Assembly (NCBI RefSeq): GCF_030272615.1 | Contig: NC_081415.1 | Span: 230,972,803 to 231,036,802, forward strand | Direction: 5' to 3' | Source of the DNA: Cryptomeria japonica | Lineage: Eukaryota; Streptophyta; Pinopsida; Cupressales; Cupressaceae | DNA length: 64,000 bases | Part shown: positions 46,743-57,992 of the stretch, piece after piece | Position numbering within the stretch: the stretch's first letter is position 1 | How the letters are laid out: every line of letters begins with the position of its first letter | The notes under the pieces: generated by a model | What the model was told of the DNA's origin: nothing | Seen by the model: the letters and a program-made list of their open reading frames with translations, nothing else | The model's database searches: none | Made by a program: the position numbers and the translations under genes

Positions 46743-48167
46743 TCAATTTCCATCTTCAGGAAGAGTGAGATATGTATCAGAATCCTGAGCACCTTGACCT
46801 GATCCAGAAGCACCTTCTCTTGTCGTATTTGGATCACCATGATCAGAAGTATTGGGATCCAGAACCATGTTGCCCTGCACAGTAGTGCTGCTTGTGAGGC
46901 CATTGGAGAAATCGTGGATACTTCCAGAAGAGTTTAAACCACCACCCATCTCTGAACCAAGGGGCATATTGAACTGGATATTGGGATTATATACAGAAGA
47001 AGGAGAAGCATGAAAGAAAAATTGCTGCTGTTGTTGAGGAATGCCATGCATTGGCTGCAGGTTAGAAGGATGTGTGATGTCCTTCCCTAAGATAGACTGG
47101 TTCACTATCTGTTGTTGCTGCAGATGATTTTGAGGTTGGACATACTGTAATTGGCCATGTTGCAGCATTGGACTTGTTCTCCCCTGAAACACCCAATCCT
47201 TACATTTTAAATCACTGATGTGGGTTTATTGAAAACATAAGAATTCAATGTTAAAATCTAGCTAAATCCAAATACAGAGCCTTACGTTTCAAATCGCTAA
47301 TGTGGGTCTATTAAAAACATAAGAATTCAATGTTATAATCTTGCTAAAACCCGCCTGCAACCCTCTTTACAGACAAGGAATTTTACATGGCATGTTTCCC
47401 AAAGTCCAGATGAAATTACTAGTAAAACCCTAAAACCCTAAACTGTAAACCAGAAAATGGGTGTTTCAATTCGTTGGTGGGCATTCTTTGGCCATCCAAA
47501 TACAAGGTATAATTCATGAAAACATCAGGGAAAAACAATGCATGATATAATGCTTCTAAACAATAGTTTTATAAGCATGCATAGACTAAAATGATGAATT
47601 TAAGTACCGGAAGAGTCGGACAAACTGGTTGAGACTGTGCATCTGCAATTGCCGCCAAATACAGGAGATTATTCTGCAATCTTGCTTGATACCTGCATCA
47701 CACACATTTCCATAAATTCCACTTGTAGATGCCAAAAAAACACAAAAAGAAGCAAACCCACTTGCAGATATATTATAAAGAACTAAAAGAACAACAAAAA
47801 TTGTTCCACATATACTGAACAAGTTCCAGAAATCCTGCAAGAAAAAGGGCATACGTGGCGCATTCTTGTAGCCTGCCCAGGCTCTGATTGTCCAAAATCG
47901 CCACTATCAGCTTTCTGTTTTCTTCCAGATACTGAAACACCTCAAACACCCAGAAAAATCAGGAATGCAAAAATTTACAGAAAGAACAGTACCAGATGAA
48001 TAGACTGCATGCATGCACTGTATTGTGTTCTTGAGGGGAAAATTTATGATCCCCTATTGTTGCTTTACCTTCTGAATTAGCTCAGTTGTGACAGTGGCGC
48101 CTGATGAATATGGATAGTTGCTCATCATATCTCCCTGATAGTTATGATCAGGCTGGTTGTTCATCAT
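46743..48167 (-). CDS. GRF-interacting factor (GIF/ANGUSTIFOLIA3-type co-activator)
   Basis: Four exons on the minus strand join without a break: 48167-48069, 47931-47855, 47692-47608 and 47183-46743, with GT-AG introns of 137, 162 and 424 bases. They encode 233 residues; Arabidopsis GIF proteins are about 195-223. The start is the first in-frame ATG after a stop. The SNH/SSXT domain is at about residues 26-85: TTELIQK, then YLEENRKLIVAILDNQ, SLGRLQECATYQARLQ and NLLYLAAIADAQ. The rest is the Gln/Gly-rich part (HLQQQQIVNQ, GIPQQQQQFF, GGGLNSSGSIHDF), ending in an acidic, Thr/Ser-rich tail. GIFs bind growth-regulating factors and link them to SWI/SNF complexes, promoting cell proliferation in organs. 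No stop or lost splice site is seen, so the gene may be functional. Which GIF paralogue it is cannot be told by eye. Confidence 0.93.
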
Positions 48168-48345
48168 GGGCAGCAGGAATAGCTCACTTCCCTTCTCTCA
48201 CCTCTTCTTAAGGCTAGGAAATACAAGACAGAGAAATGACAAATGGGTATTGCATGACATAGGATTGGCTGCGGAATATTCTATAATTTGAATTTAGAAG
48301 AAAATACAATATTCTTTAATAAAAAAATATATGAAAATTGCAAGA
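48168..48345 (-). promoter_or_regulatory. Proximal upstream region of the GIF gene
   Basis: On the minus strand this stretch holds a CCAAT box (plus-strand ATTGG at 48264-48268), about 100 bases before the start codon, and AT-rich sequence further up. No convincing TATA box is seen. Confidence 0.35.
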
Positions 48346-48441
48346 GACACAATATCAAATAGGGTGAAAGTGGAATAAGGTAAATATGAGGGTGACACAA
48401 TATCAAATAGGGTGAAAGTGGAATAAGGTAAATATGAGGTA
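48346..48441. repeat. Perfect 48-bp tandem duplication upstream of GIF
   Basis: Two identical 48-base copies start GACACAATATC and end AAATATGAGG. They lie about 180-275 bases before the GIF start codon. The perfect identity indicates a recent event. Confidence 0.95.
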
Positions 48442-48558
48442 AGGGACCTTCTATTTAAAATGGTCATTTTTTTTTGGTAATGAAGAGGAATAGTAGGTAG
48501 TCCAATGACTTGGAGTTTAGCTTTTTGACGAGGTGAAATCTTTTCATAGTTTTTTGAT

Positions 48559-48617
48559 ATGATCAATCGAATCCAAACAAGATGATCACTCGAATCCAAA
48601 CAAGATGATCACTCGAA
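48559..48617. repeat. 23-bp tandem repeat, 2.6 copies, upstream of GIF
   Basis: The unit ATGATCACTCGAATCCAAAC plus AAG is repeated, the first copy with one change. It lies about 390-450 bases before the GIF start codon. Confidence 0.9.
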
Positions 48618-48764
48618 TAACACAGGGTGAAGAGAATCAATCCAAAAGTTGAATAACAAAATTAAATCTTGTCATTAATACTTTTCAAACAATAATCATG
48701 GGATGTGAAAATCTAATATTTAAAAAAAATTACAAATCTTACAACAATGTTTAATGTTCAAGAT

Positions 48765-49110
48765 TTAGGGTTACGATTAAGGTGCATTAATTATGGGATG
48801 TGTCTATGTACATCAATATAGTTTAGCATTCAATTAGGTTTAGGGTTAAGATTTTGTTTGTGTTCAGGTTTAATAAGGGTTGGGATTCAATTTCTATTAG
48901 GTTTTTGTAAGGGTTTTGGGTGAATTTGGGTTTTGGTTCAATGTTAGTGTTAGATTTCAATTAAATTTAGGATTGAAGTTCAATTTGGTTTGGTGTTAGC
49001 ATCACGATTAAAATATCAACCGTAGTTTAAAAAGGATTAGGGTTCAATTTGTTTTAATGTTCAATTGGGTTTATGATTAGATTTGGGGTTAAGGTTAGGG
49101 TTAGGTTTCA
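48765..49110. repeat. Degenerate telomere-like TTTAGGG-type DNA
   Basis: GGTTTAGGGTTAAG, GGGTTAGGGTTAGG-like phrases and GTTCAATT(A/T)GGTTT are repeated loosely, for instance at 48838-48852 and 49090-49110. It resembles interstitial telomere-type DNA but is far from a clean TTTAGGG array. Confidence 0.5.
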
Positions 49111-49259
49111 CTTGGGTTTAGTGTAAGTTTTGATTTGTCTACTTTTGGATAAGAAATTCAATAGAGAATTTAAGTTCTATGAGAATATTGGTGGAATGAT
49201 GTTTTTTTTTCTTTGGATTAGTTAATATAAATGTGATGATTAATGTGCAGGGAAAACTT

Positions 49260-49495
49260 TAAGAAAACCCTCCCTTGGACAAGGTGTAAAAACCTAGCGA
49301 AAGTTGTATAATTCTGAAGAAAATTTTAATTTTATTGGTGAATTTTTGCGGTTTACGGAGAAAAATAATAATCTCCATTGGCGAATTAGCCGTGATCGCT
49401 CAAAATTTGTGAAAAATCCTGGCGAATTGTACTATTTTTAAAACCCAAAAAATAATTGCATGGGCGAATTGTAATGTTTTTAAAACCAGAAAAAT
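49260..49495. other. GGCGAATT-rich left edge
   Basis: GGCGAATT or GGGCGAATTG occurs repeatedly here (49381, 49421, 49463), as it does at 61095-61390. It has no ORF. It may mark one edge of a large element. Confidence 0.35.
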
Positions 49496-49690
49496 ATTTG
49501 CATTTGCGATTTCAAGCTATTTTCAAATCATAAAAATAAAATATTGGCGATTTCAAGCTATTTTCAAACCATTAAAAAAAAATATTGGCGATTTCAAGCT
49601 ATTTTCAAACCATAAAAATAAAATATTGGCGATTTCAAGCTATTTTCAAACCATAAAAAAAACATATTGGCGATTTCAAGATATTAACTT
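49496..49690. repeat. 41-bp tandem repeat, about five copies
   Basis: GCGATTTCAAGCTATTTTCA begins at 49506, 49547, 49588, 49629 and 49670, giving an exact 41-base period. Confidence 0.95.
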
Positions 49691-49739
49691 TAAGTAATTA
49701 AAACACATGGCACACAGTCGTCAACTCTCTGCCTGGAAG

Positions 49740-50420
49740 ACTGTCCATTAGAAAATCTCGCGACCTAGCGACAAGCCCTTACGACTCTCTCTGTCTCCAA
49801 CTCGCAAGCCAAAAATGGTAAGCCTTCATAACCTCAAGATCTAGCGACTGAGGGAAACTAAAGTGGCACTCGCCAATTCTCGACCACAAATGTTAAGTCC
49901 TCGTCACCGCAGCGACTTGGAGATAGTGGTAACTTTAACCCTTGTCGTGTACTTGCCAACATAAAACTATTTATCTCTTAACCGCTAGCACTTCACTCGC
50001 AAGCTCGCAGCTTGATCAGGTCTTTAGACATTTAACTTCGCGAGCTGGCGATAACCATTAAACCTAACCACAAACTGTCTAGTCGCTAGCTTGTGACCTA
50101 AAAATGCTAACATTAAACAAACAAGAGAGCTAGCGACAACTGTATGAAATGAGTTACTCGCTAACTCTCGCAGCTATAATGTATGACATCAGACCAACTT
50201 GAGACCTCGCGACCAAAGCAATTTCACTAACAATCTTCAGCTCGGTAACATAAAATGCTAACACCCAAAAAGCTAGAGACCTCGCGATGTAAACCCAAAC
50301 CAACTTGTCGCCAGCTCGCAACTTGATCACATCTTCAGACATTTTACCTCGCGAGCTGACGATAACCATAAAACTTAACCACAAACTATCTGGTCGCTAG
50401 CTCGCAACCTAAAATTTTTA
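49740..50420. repeat. Left array of CpG-rich dyad motifs
   Basis: Short motifs of the form CTCGCGA(G/C)CTAGCGACAA and their reverse complement (TCGCTAGCTCGCAAC) occur every 30-70 bases in both orientations, separated by AT-rich spacers. The core GCGAGCTAGCGA is close to a palindrome. No ORF of note is present. Confidence 0.8.
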
Positions 50421-52340
50421 AGGCTTGGATGCTGACTCGTTCCTGAGGGACTAGTTTGAAGGTTTCTCTTGAGTCAAGGTTGATTAGACAAGTGAGGATG
50501 ACAGTTTCAGAGGCATAAAAGAATTTGATAGCTTCTGAGTTAGAGATGGGAGATCACAGATTTCTCTGAGAAATAAGAGCTTAGGTTGCTTGTTGTCAGG
50601 GATTCTGAAGCAGAATTTGTCCAATCAAGGAGGAATAAAATTAGAACAAAATCGTTCACAATAGATGAGCCTTAGCAGGATGCAGTTGATTTGATGGGCA
50701 TGACTTCTAGAATCTACAGTCATGTTGAAAAATACCAAAATGATGATTTTTCACGTGAATGAGCATCACCAAATGAAGTGTGAAAATATTATAAATACAA
50801 TAGAGTGGTGACTTAATTGGTAGAAGAGAAACTTAGAAAAGAAACCTTTTTCATTTTCTGAGAGTGGTTTTTTCCTCAGAAAAGAAGATAATGTTTGAGC
50901 AGGATCGTGCATGGAGTTGTTGTGTGCTCTGTGATACCGGATGGGTGTTTTTTTGTTTTCTTCTATGTGAGTTTGTTTATTGTCAAAGGGGTTGTGAAAG
51001 TGAGAAGGATTGCCAGAGGAGGTGTGAAAGCCTTTTCTTGTCAAGAAGGGCCAAGCATGGCACATCCTCTGCTTTTACTTTGCCATAGGATGGCAAGGGG
51101 TTTGAAGAAGGAGCCCGCAGAGGAATGAAAGAAGGATTTGTTTGGGTGGGGAGTGGCAGCTAGTCATCTTTGTGATGACATGGAAGTTGCGACCCCTCCC
51201 CAACAGATTACATTTACCCTAAAGCTCTTGTTTCCACTTTCCCTGATCGTGGGCATGAAGGCTCAAGTTCCTCTTTCCATTTTCTCTATTCCTAGGCATG
51301 AAGGCTTCCTCCTCAATTTGGAAACGATCTATTGGACTTGGACAGAACGTAACATCTGACATTCCATCTGAAATGAAGGCATCGGGGTGATAATGGCATG
51401 GCTCAAGCAATTTTGTAAGTTGTATAGTCATTGGGGTTCCTTTTCTGGTTCCAGTAGTGATTCTAGACTCTAGGTGAAGGGAGCAAGTTGTATACTGTAT
51501 AGTCATTTACAGAGCAAATGAAAAGCATTTAGTGTCAAGCTTTGTCTATATATAAATTTATTTTGTGTATAATTTTATCTCTTTCAAATGATCAGAATCA
51601 TGAGATTTAATGTTTTTCATTTGTTGCATTGTTATGGTGTATGTAATTTTTCATTTAATGCTTCCTAATCCTATTATGCCCAGGAATGCAAAATTTTTGT
51701 TAGTCTGGAATCATATTAAATAATTAAGGATTCACCTCATTGTAATTGGTGGGCGAATTATAGAGTCATAGACAGTCATAGAACACCTCCATATATATTA
51801 CATAAACATCAATAGCATATAAAATCATAAGAATATTAAGAATGAAAGTATTAAACACCGCAATAGATTATTAGATAGGAATACAATTATACAACATAAT
51901 TAGTAAAACATCAAGACAACAAACCAGTGCCTTATCCTAGGGCATAGAGTCACTTACAATTCAAGACAACCTGATAATAAACTTCAATAAGATTCATTTG
52001 CAGATAAATAGGAATGAAATTATGAATAATGCCATTACATACAGTTACACAACCCAGATTCATATGTAAATTGAAAAACCCTTGACCATTCAATTCATAG
52101 TGAAAACATAAATTCAACACAAAGACAATTATGCGAAGATCGCATTGCTCAAACTGCAAATGATATTGATATTATATTCATAATGATATCAGAAAGTAAA
52201 TTCACAATGCGATTCAACTATGCACTTATCAAATTCTTGAGCAGTTGAGCTATTATAACTATATTAATATAAGATTTTTCAAGTTCCACATCTTTGATCA
52301 ATAAAAGTGGCAACCTCAACCTGAGGATTCAACAAGCTTA
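50421..52340. other. No gene recognised
   Basis: The DNA is mixed in composition and less AT-rich at 50850-51500. Three overlapping plus-strand open frames of 73-77 codons (50864-51359) follow a TATA-like AAATATTATAAATAC at about 50784. Their products have no family features. The rest is AT-rich. Confidence 0.4.
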
Positions 52341-52343
52341 GGA

Positions 52344-55300
52344 TTACTGTGAGGAATCTTGGGTAGCAACCTCAACCTGAGATTTCTTCTTTGGCTTTAG
52401 CATGGCTTGCCACCTGTCCACCTCTTTGTCTGTTGGCCAATTGAATGCCTTTACCTCTTCCAACTTTGCAATTGAATCTGCCCATCTGGCATCTGTAACT
52501 GCCCTGGACTCAACAATAAACTTTTCATGGTCAACCTCAACCTTGAGCAGTGAATCAAGCAAACCGTTAAGGAAATCAACATCAACCTATTCATTTACAT
52601 GCTTGATTATTTCTTCTTGCTCCAGAATCAAATCAAATTCGCTGGTCCAATCAGAAACTGATTTCAAATCTCCATTACTACCATAAATTGAAGGCACCAA
52701 TTTATTATAACCTTCCCCAAATGTCTGCAATTTTTCATTTACAAGAACATCCTTGCCTGTGAAAAATGCATAAGCTGCATTCATTACCTCCACCATGTCT
52801 TTAGTGTCACTGATCTTGGGAGGGAACTCGTCACTATACATCATTGCAGTATCTAGCTTATCCATTAATCTGCTTCTTCCTGACCAAACATTGAACAAAA
52901 GTCCAAGAAAAGCGACAACCTCAGAGGATGTTTTGCTTGCCTCTTTCAAAGAAATGTGCATATCATGCACAACCATCAATTTGTCTTTCAATACACTAAT
53001 CCTATGTTTCAGAATTCCTGACACAACAGAGATAGCCTTGACATTTTGTTCCTTTTCAAGCTTTTCAATTTTCCCTACGTATTCCTCCATTTTTGTTGTC
53101 ACATCAGCTGGTATTTCTTGTACTTGTTCTGTAATCTGTATTGGAGGGGGCTCATTTGCAATTTTTTCTTTCAACTCCACTAACTCTTCCTCCAGAGCGC
53201 CCTTCTTCATCAGCGTCTCTTCATATTTTTTAGACAATGCAATCAATTGGGTATATGTTTCTGTGTATCTTCTTGACAAATCCTCTGTTTGATAAATTCA
53301 TGAAAGAAACTTGAGTAAAAAATGAGGCAATCTCTATGTCAGTTGTGTTCTGCAAGTTCCAAATCATTCTATCAACTTTCTTTTCTACTTGGATATTTAG
53401 AAGGTGGGGCTTTTGAGTGGAAGGGGCCAAAGAACAAGCAGCAAGTGTCTTTGACTTAGGATTAAATCTCAATCCTCTTATTACATCTCCAATTTCAAAT
53501 TCAGTTCTAAACATTGGGTCCTCTTGCTTCCTAATCTGATCAATAATAAAAATAGACTGGATATCCTAGTCAGGCATCATAATCATACCAGTACTCTTTA
53601 TCAATTGTCTTGCCTGTTCCAAAGATATTTCCTCCCTGTCAGGATCATATTCCTACAGTGCCTTGATGATATCCTCTTTCTTTTCTTCATTTGCTTCCTC
53701 TATGATCAAATTTTGTTTTAATTGATTTTTGTTTCAACCTTGTCAAAAAACTTTTAAATTCATTTGACTTAATAAAGTCATCATCTTTCATGAACTCATT
53801 TGACAACATCACACGCTCATTAAAGCCTTGAGCAAGGGCTTCATTTGTTTCTCCCTGTTCTTCATTCTCCCCTGCTTCTCTAAGATGTGTCCTTATTTGA
53901 TGAAAGTAGTGTCCTTGTTCTGTAACAATTGCTCTAGTAGGGTCTCTCCTCATAGGGTCTCTCCTCACAATTGTACCGACCTCAGTGGTTTTTTGTTTCT
54001 TTGCAGCTGGCACTCAGGTAGATTGAACTTCATCCCCACTCTCTACATCATCAGCAGACACACTAAGTGGCCTCTTGCCATGTGAAGAATGTCCATCTTG
54101 GGGGTCTTGCTGCTGAGCAATCACTTTTGGAATTTGAGGCATTTATTCCATCAGAGTTTCATATAAACTCAGCATTTTGTTAATCCTCTCCAGGTACGGG
54201 CTATCAGGGCAAAAACCTGAGAAACTAGGGTCAGCAGCCAACAATTCTGCTTCAACTCTCATCAAATTTTTCCATTTTCTTCTCCTTTCTTGTACTTCAT
54301 CTTTTCTCAGCAAATTTCTAACCACGTCTTCATCATCCAATGGTTCATGGTCCTTTATTGTGGCCCAAGGTGTCATTTTTGGCATTGCAACTTTAATAAA
54401 TTGTTCCAGATCACAGAATCTAGACACAACATTAACCAACCTATACTGTTTAAGGAAATTGTTTACTTCATCAAAGGAACTCCTACCAATGGTAAAATCA
54501 GATGCAACCCAAAGCCTAGGAAGAAAAGTACCGTTCCTGTGTTTATCAAGGTATTCTTTTTCAACTAGGGTCAATTGCTAGATAAACTCCATAAAAGCAA
54601 TCCTAATTGGAACAAATTTTGGTAAAATATGGGGAGGCTGAGGACACCCATAGACTCTCATCATAGTAAAGTTATCAAAAAAATAAAAGTCCCCCCAATT
54701 ATGTGAAATAGGCCAGTTTGGAACATACTGGTAAGGTCTCAAAACTCTCCTAACATTAATTGACAATCGTTCCCTATTTATTCCTAGCATTTCCATAATT
54801 GGCGAAACAATCCAATTTTCAAAGAAAAGGAAAGAAGAATGGGGAGAACTATTGTCCCAAACCTGGGTCCATCTTTGTATTGGCACTAAGACACCAAATT
54901 CTTCTTTGAAAAGCTCCAATTCTTTATCCACAAACTCAACATTATAGAACAAGATTAAATGCATCAGCAATGAATAATGCTTGAATGTAGGGCTAGGTGC
55001 ACCACTCTAAATTTCAACTAGAGCATTATGAATGTGTTCAACCACATAGCCCACATAATCATAATCTTTGTTAACATCTGGGTGTTGAATGTCCATGGCC
55101 ATCATCAGTAATTCAGCTAACACTGTTGAATCTCCATCAAAACTCAACACTCTGCATAATCCATAGATTGTATAATGCATATAATGGTGGAAAGGTGTGA
55201 TGTCAAATGGTGGTGCGATACTCTCTGAAATTATAACCGGCTTCTTATTCACCCTAGGCATGTATCTAGGCATTGCATGCTTCTTGATAACACCTTTGTA

Positions 55301-55843
55301 TTTGTCATAATCCTCTGCAATCCGCTCCAAATCTATATATGTACATGTAGCACTAGTAATCTGGAAAGCTTCAACAAAGCTAGCTCTGTTAATTGAAACT
55401 AGGGCAGACTGGTTCTTTCTTCTAATTACCCTAGATACTGGGCAATAGCGTTTTCCCAACTCTTTGATCAAATCCACATCAACTTACACATCTGGCACAA
55501 TTAACTTTGCCATATTTAAATCCCAAGGGTTTGACATCGGGACACCCTTAACCCTATTTTTCTAGAAATAATGAAACAGAGCAGAACCAGTCATATTAAG
55601 CATGGTAGGGTTTCTGCATTGGCTCCATAAATCTCTCCATGCCAAATGATTTGTATTCAAAGCAACAGAAGTTCCTAACATCAAATCTACAAATTCATCT
55701 TTGTATTTCTTAACCATCGTTTCCTCAATGGCACTAGCACTGGCCTTGGAACCTCCAGGTCCACCTGATCCACTTGTTGTGGCATTGGGCTTGGGCTTAA
55801 GCTTGGGCTTGGAACCTCCAGCACCACTCGTCGCCTGGCTCAT
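52344..55843 (-). pseudogene. Large unrecognised protein (U), broken
   Basis: From an ATG at 55843 one frame runs about 720 codons to 53690 through some six stops, mostly TAG. Two frame changes (near 53600 and 53260) bring it to a stop at 52344, about 1,170 codons in all. The N-terminus is Gly/Lys/Pro-rich (GSKPKLKPKPN, GSGGPGGSK). A globular part follows: SINRASFVEAFQI, MHYTIYGLCRVLSFDG, YVGYVVEHIHNALVEI, FKHYSLLMHLILFYN, WDNSSPHSSFLFFENW. After that come basic patches (KDEVQERRRKWKNL, AAKKQK) and a helical, coiled-coil-like C-terminus. I recognise no family. The order of parts resembles the second ORF of element E, with a weak likeness around DYVGYVVEHI to LFYN. It may come from a mobile element. 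Confidence 0.6.
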
Positions 55844-55950
55844 TTTAGCTGCAGGAGAAAAACTTAACCAATTTTCTGAAATTTTCTCACACCCAACACT
55901 CTGAATTCTCCAACGTTGTTGCAAAGCTCAATTCACTAGATTACCTCGAA

Positions 55951-57530
55951 GATAGAATGCATTAATGCAATTATACAAAACCTCGGCTCGATCATGCAAT
56001 TTATGGTATTTAGGATTTGAATTTTGGGCGTCATCACTTCTCTCAAGTCTCAAGTCTCATGAATTGCCACACTTGCATGAACTAGCTAGTAGCTACTGTG
56101 GCATAATGACATTAATTCAAACTTCAAACTGAAGTACTCGAGTGAAATTTGAATTCATGCCCTTCTATTTGATTGGTGATTGGCATTCAAAACTTTTACA
56201 GAACCCGACAAACAAGTCCACGTGTTAGCGAGTTAGCGACAATGCTACCAAATCCTCTTAATCACAAGCTCGCAACCCCTTTTACGAATCCTCAAATAAT
56301 CTCGCGAGTGAGCGACAGTCGTTGATCTAACAAAACAACTTATTTCATCGCAAGCTCGCAACTAGAAACTTAACTTGACTTAAACCCTTGCGATCCCGCG
56401 ACAACAAGACACTTAACCACCTTCGCATGCTCGCAACACTTTTTGACTTAAGACTTACAAACCCACGAGCATGCGATGACCACAAAATCAGACCAAAACT
56501 TACATGTCACCAGATCGCAACTTAAAATGCTAAACAACTTCAAAACCTGTGAGCAAGCGACTTAACCGCATCGCATGATCGCAAATTAAAATGACTTAAC
56601 CGCAAACACCTCGCGACATTCGATAACATAAAATCACACCCAGTCACAACCTCGCAGCATAAAATGTTATTTGAGCACCGTCACTTCTCTCAAGTGACCA
56701 AGTCTCATTAACTGCCACACTTGCATGAACTAGCTAGTGTGGCATTAATTCAATTAAACTGATAGAATGCATTAATGCAATTGTACAAATGTCAAAATCA
56801 CAGCTCGATCGTGTCAAAACTTTTACAAAACCTAATAAACAAGTCCATGTGTCAATCCCCATCTTTAATCGCACACTCTCAACCAGTTATAACAATCAGG
56901 AAAGGAATCGGCAAGTTAGCGACAATGATACCAAATCTGCTTAATCGCAAGCTCGCAACCCCTTTTACGAATCCTCATAGAATCTCGCGAGTGAGCGACA
57001 ATCGTTGATCTAACAAAATAACTTATTTCATCGCAAGCTCGCAACTCGAAACTTAACTTGACTTAAACCCTTGCAATCCCGTGATAACAAGGCACTTAAC
57101 CGCCATCGCATGCTCGCAACACTTTTTGACTTAAGACTTACAAACCCGCGAGCATGCGATGACCACAAAATCAGACCAAAACTTACCTGTCGCCAAATCG
57201 CAATTTAAAATGCTAAACAACTTCAAAACCTGCAAGCAAGCAGCAAAACCAACTAAGCTGCGATACCAACTACATCGCATGATCGCAAATTAAAATGACT
57301 TAACCATGAACACCTCGCAACCGTGCAACAACATAAAATCACACCTAGTCGCAACCTCACAACATAAAATGGTCAAGTGCAAAACATCTTGCGAGCTAGC
57401 GACAACTAAAATCTCCTAGTAGTCGCAAGCTCGCAACTTAAACTGACTTGATGATAAAGGACCTGCGAGCTAGCGATAACCATTAAACATGTCTGACCAA
57501 CCATTCGACCACTCTTGATGTTGACATGGA
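55951..57530. repeat. Right array of CpG-rich dyad motifs, tandemly duplicated
   Basis: The same TCGCAAGCTCGCAAC and CGCGAGCTAGCGAC motifs as at 49740-50420. The segment is itself duplicated: GATAGAATGCATTAATGCAA starts at 55951 and 56761 (810 bases apart), and long stretches then match (for example around 56395-56540 and 57063-57205). It lies just upstream of the U ORF on the minus strand. Confidence 0.85.
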
Positions 57531-57990
57531 CAAATAAATAGAGGACAAATTAGATTTTCAACGCACGACAACTTCAGTTTACTAGCCAACTAAGACAAAA
57601 AACAAACACAAAACCATAATCGCCATGAACATCATTTTAAGCATTTAATGTAGAACAGTAGAAAGGTAACAAAGGTTCTAGCAGTAACAGTTATGCAATA
57701 TGAATAATTTTATGGATCTTGTGACACAAATTTGTTGCATTTCATGTTCAAAATGTTACATAATGTGGAACCAAATACCAATTTACTAATAATTCAATTG
57801 TTTAGTAATAATTCAAATTAACAATTAAAAATATGATATAAGTATCCGTTCTACTTCTGATTGACAAATTCAAGGAATACAATATCAAAAATCATCAATG
57901 ACAACTATAGTATTGCAATTTTGCAAATTGAAATTGTAATATGACTCAAGAATTGTAGTATAATTATAAATACCTATAAACTGACTGCTA
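57531..57990. other. No gene recognised
   Basis: AT-rich spacer between the right array and the transposase-like gene. Nothing to name. Confidence 0.4.
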
Positions 57991-57992
57991 AT

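Noticed and set aside
50864-51359. Three overlapping small plus-strand ORFs behind a TATA-like box
   Set aside because: The frames compete with each other and none shows a known motif, so I do not call a gene.
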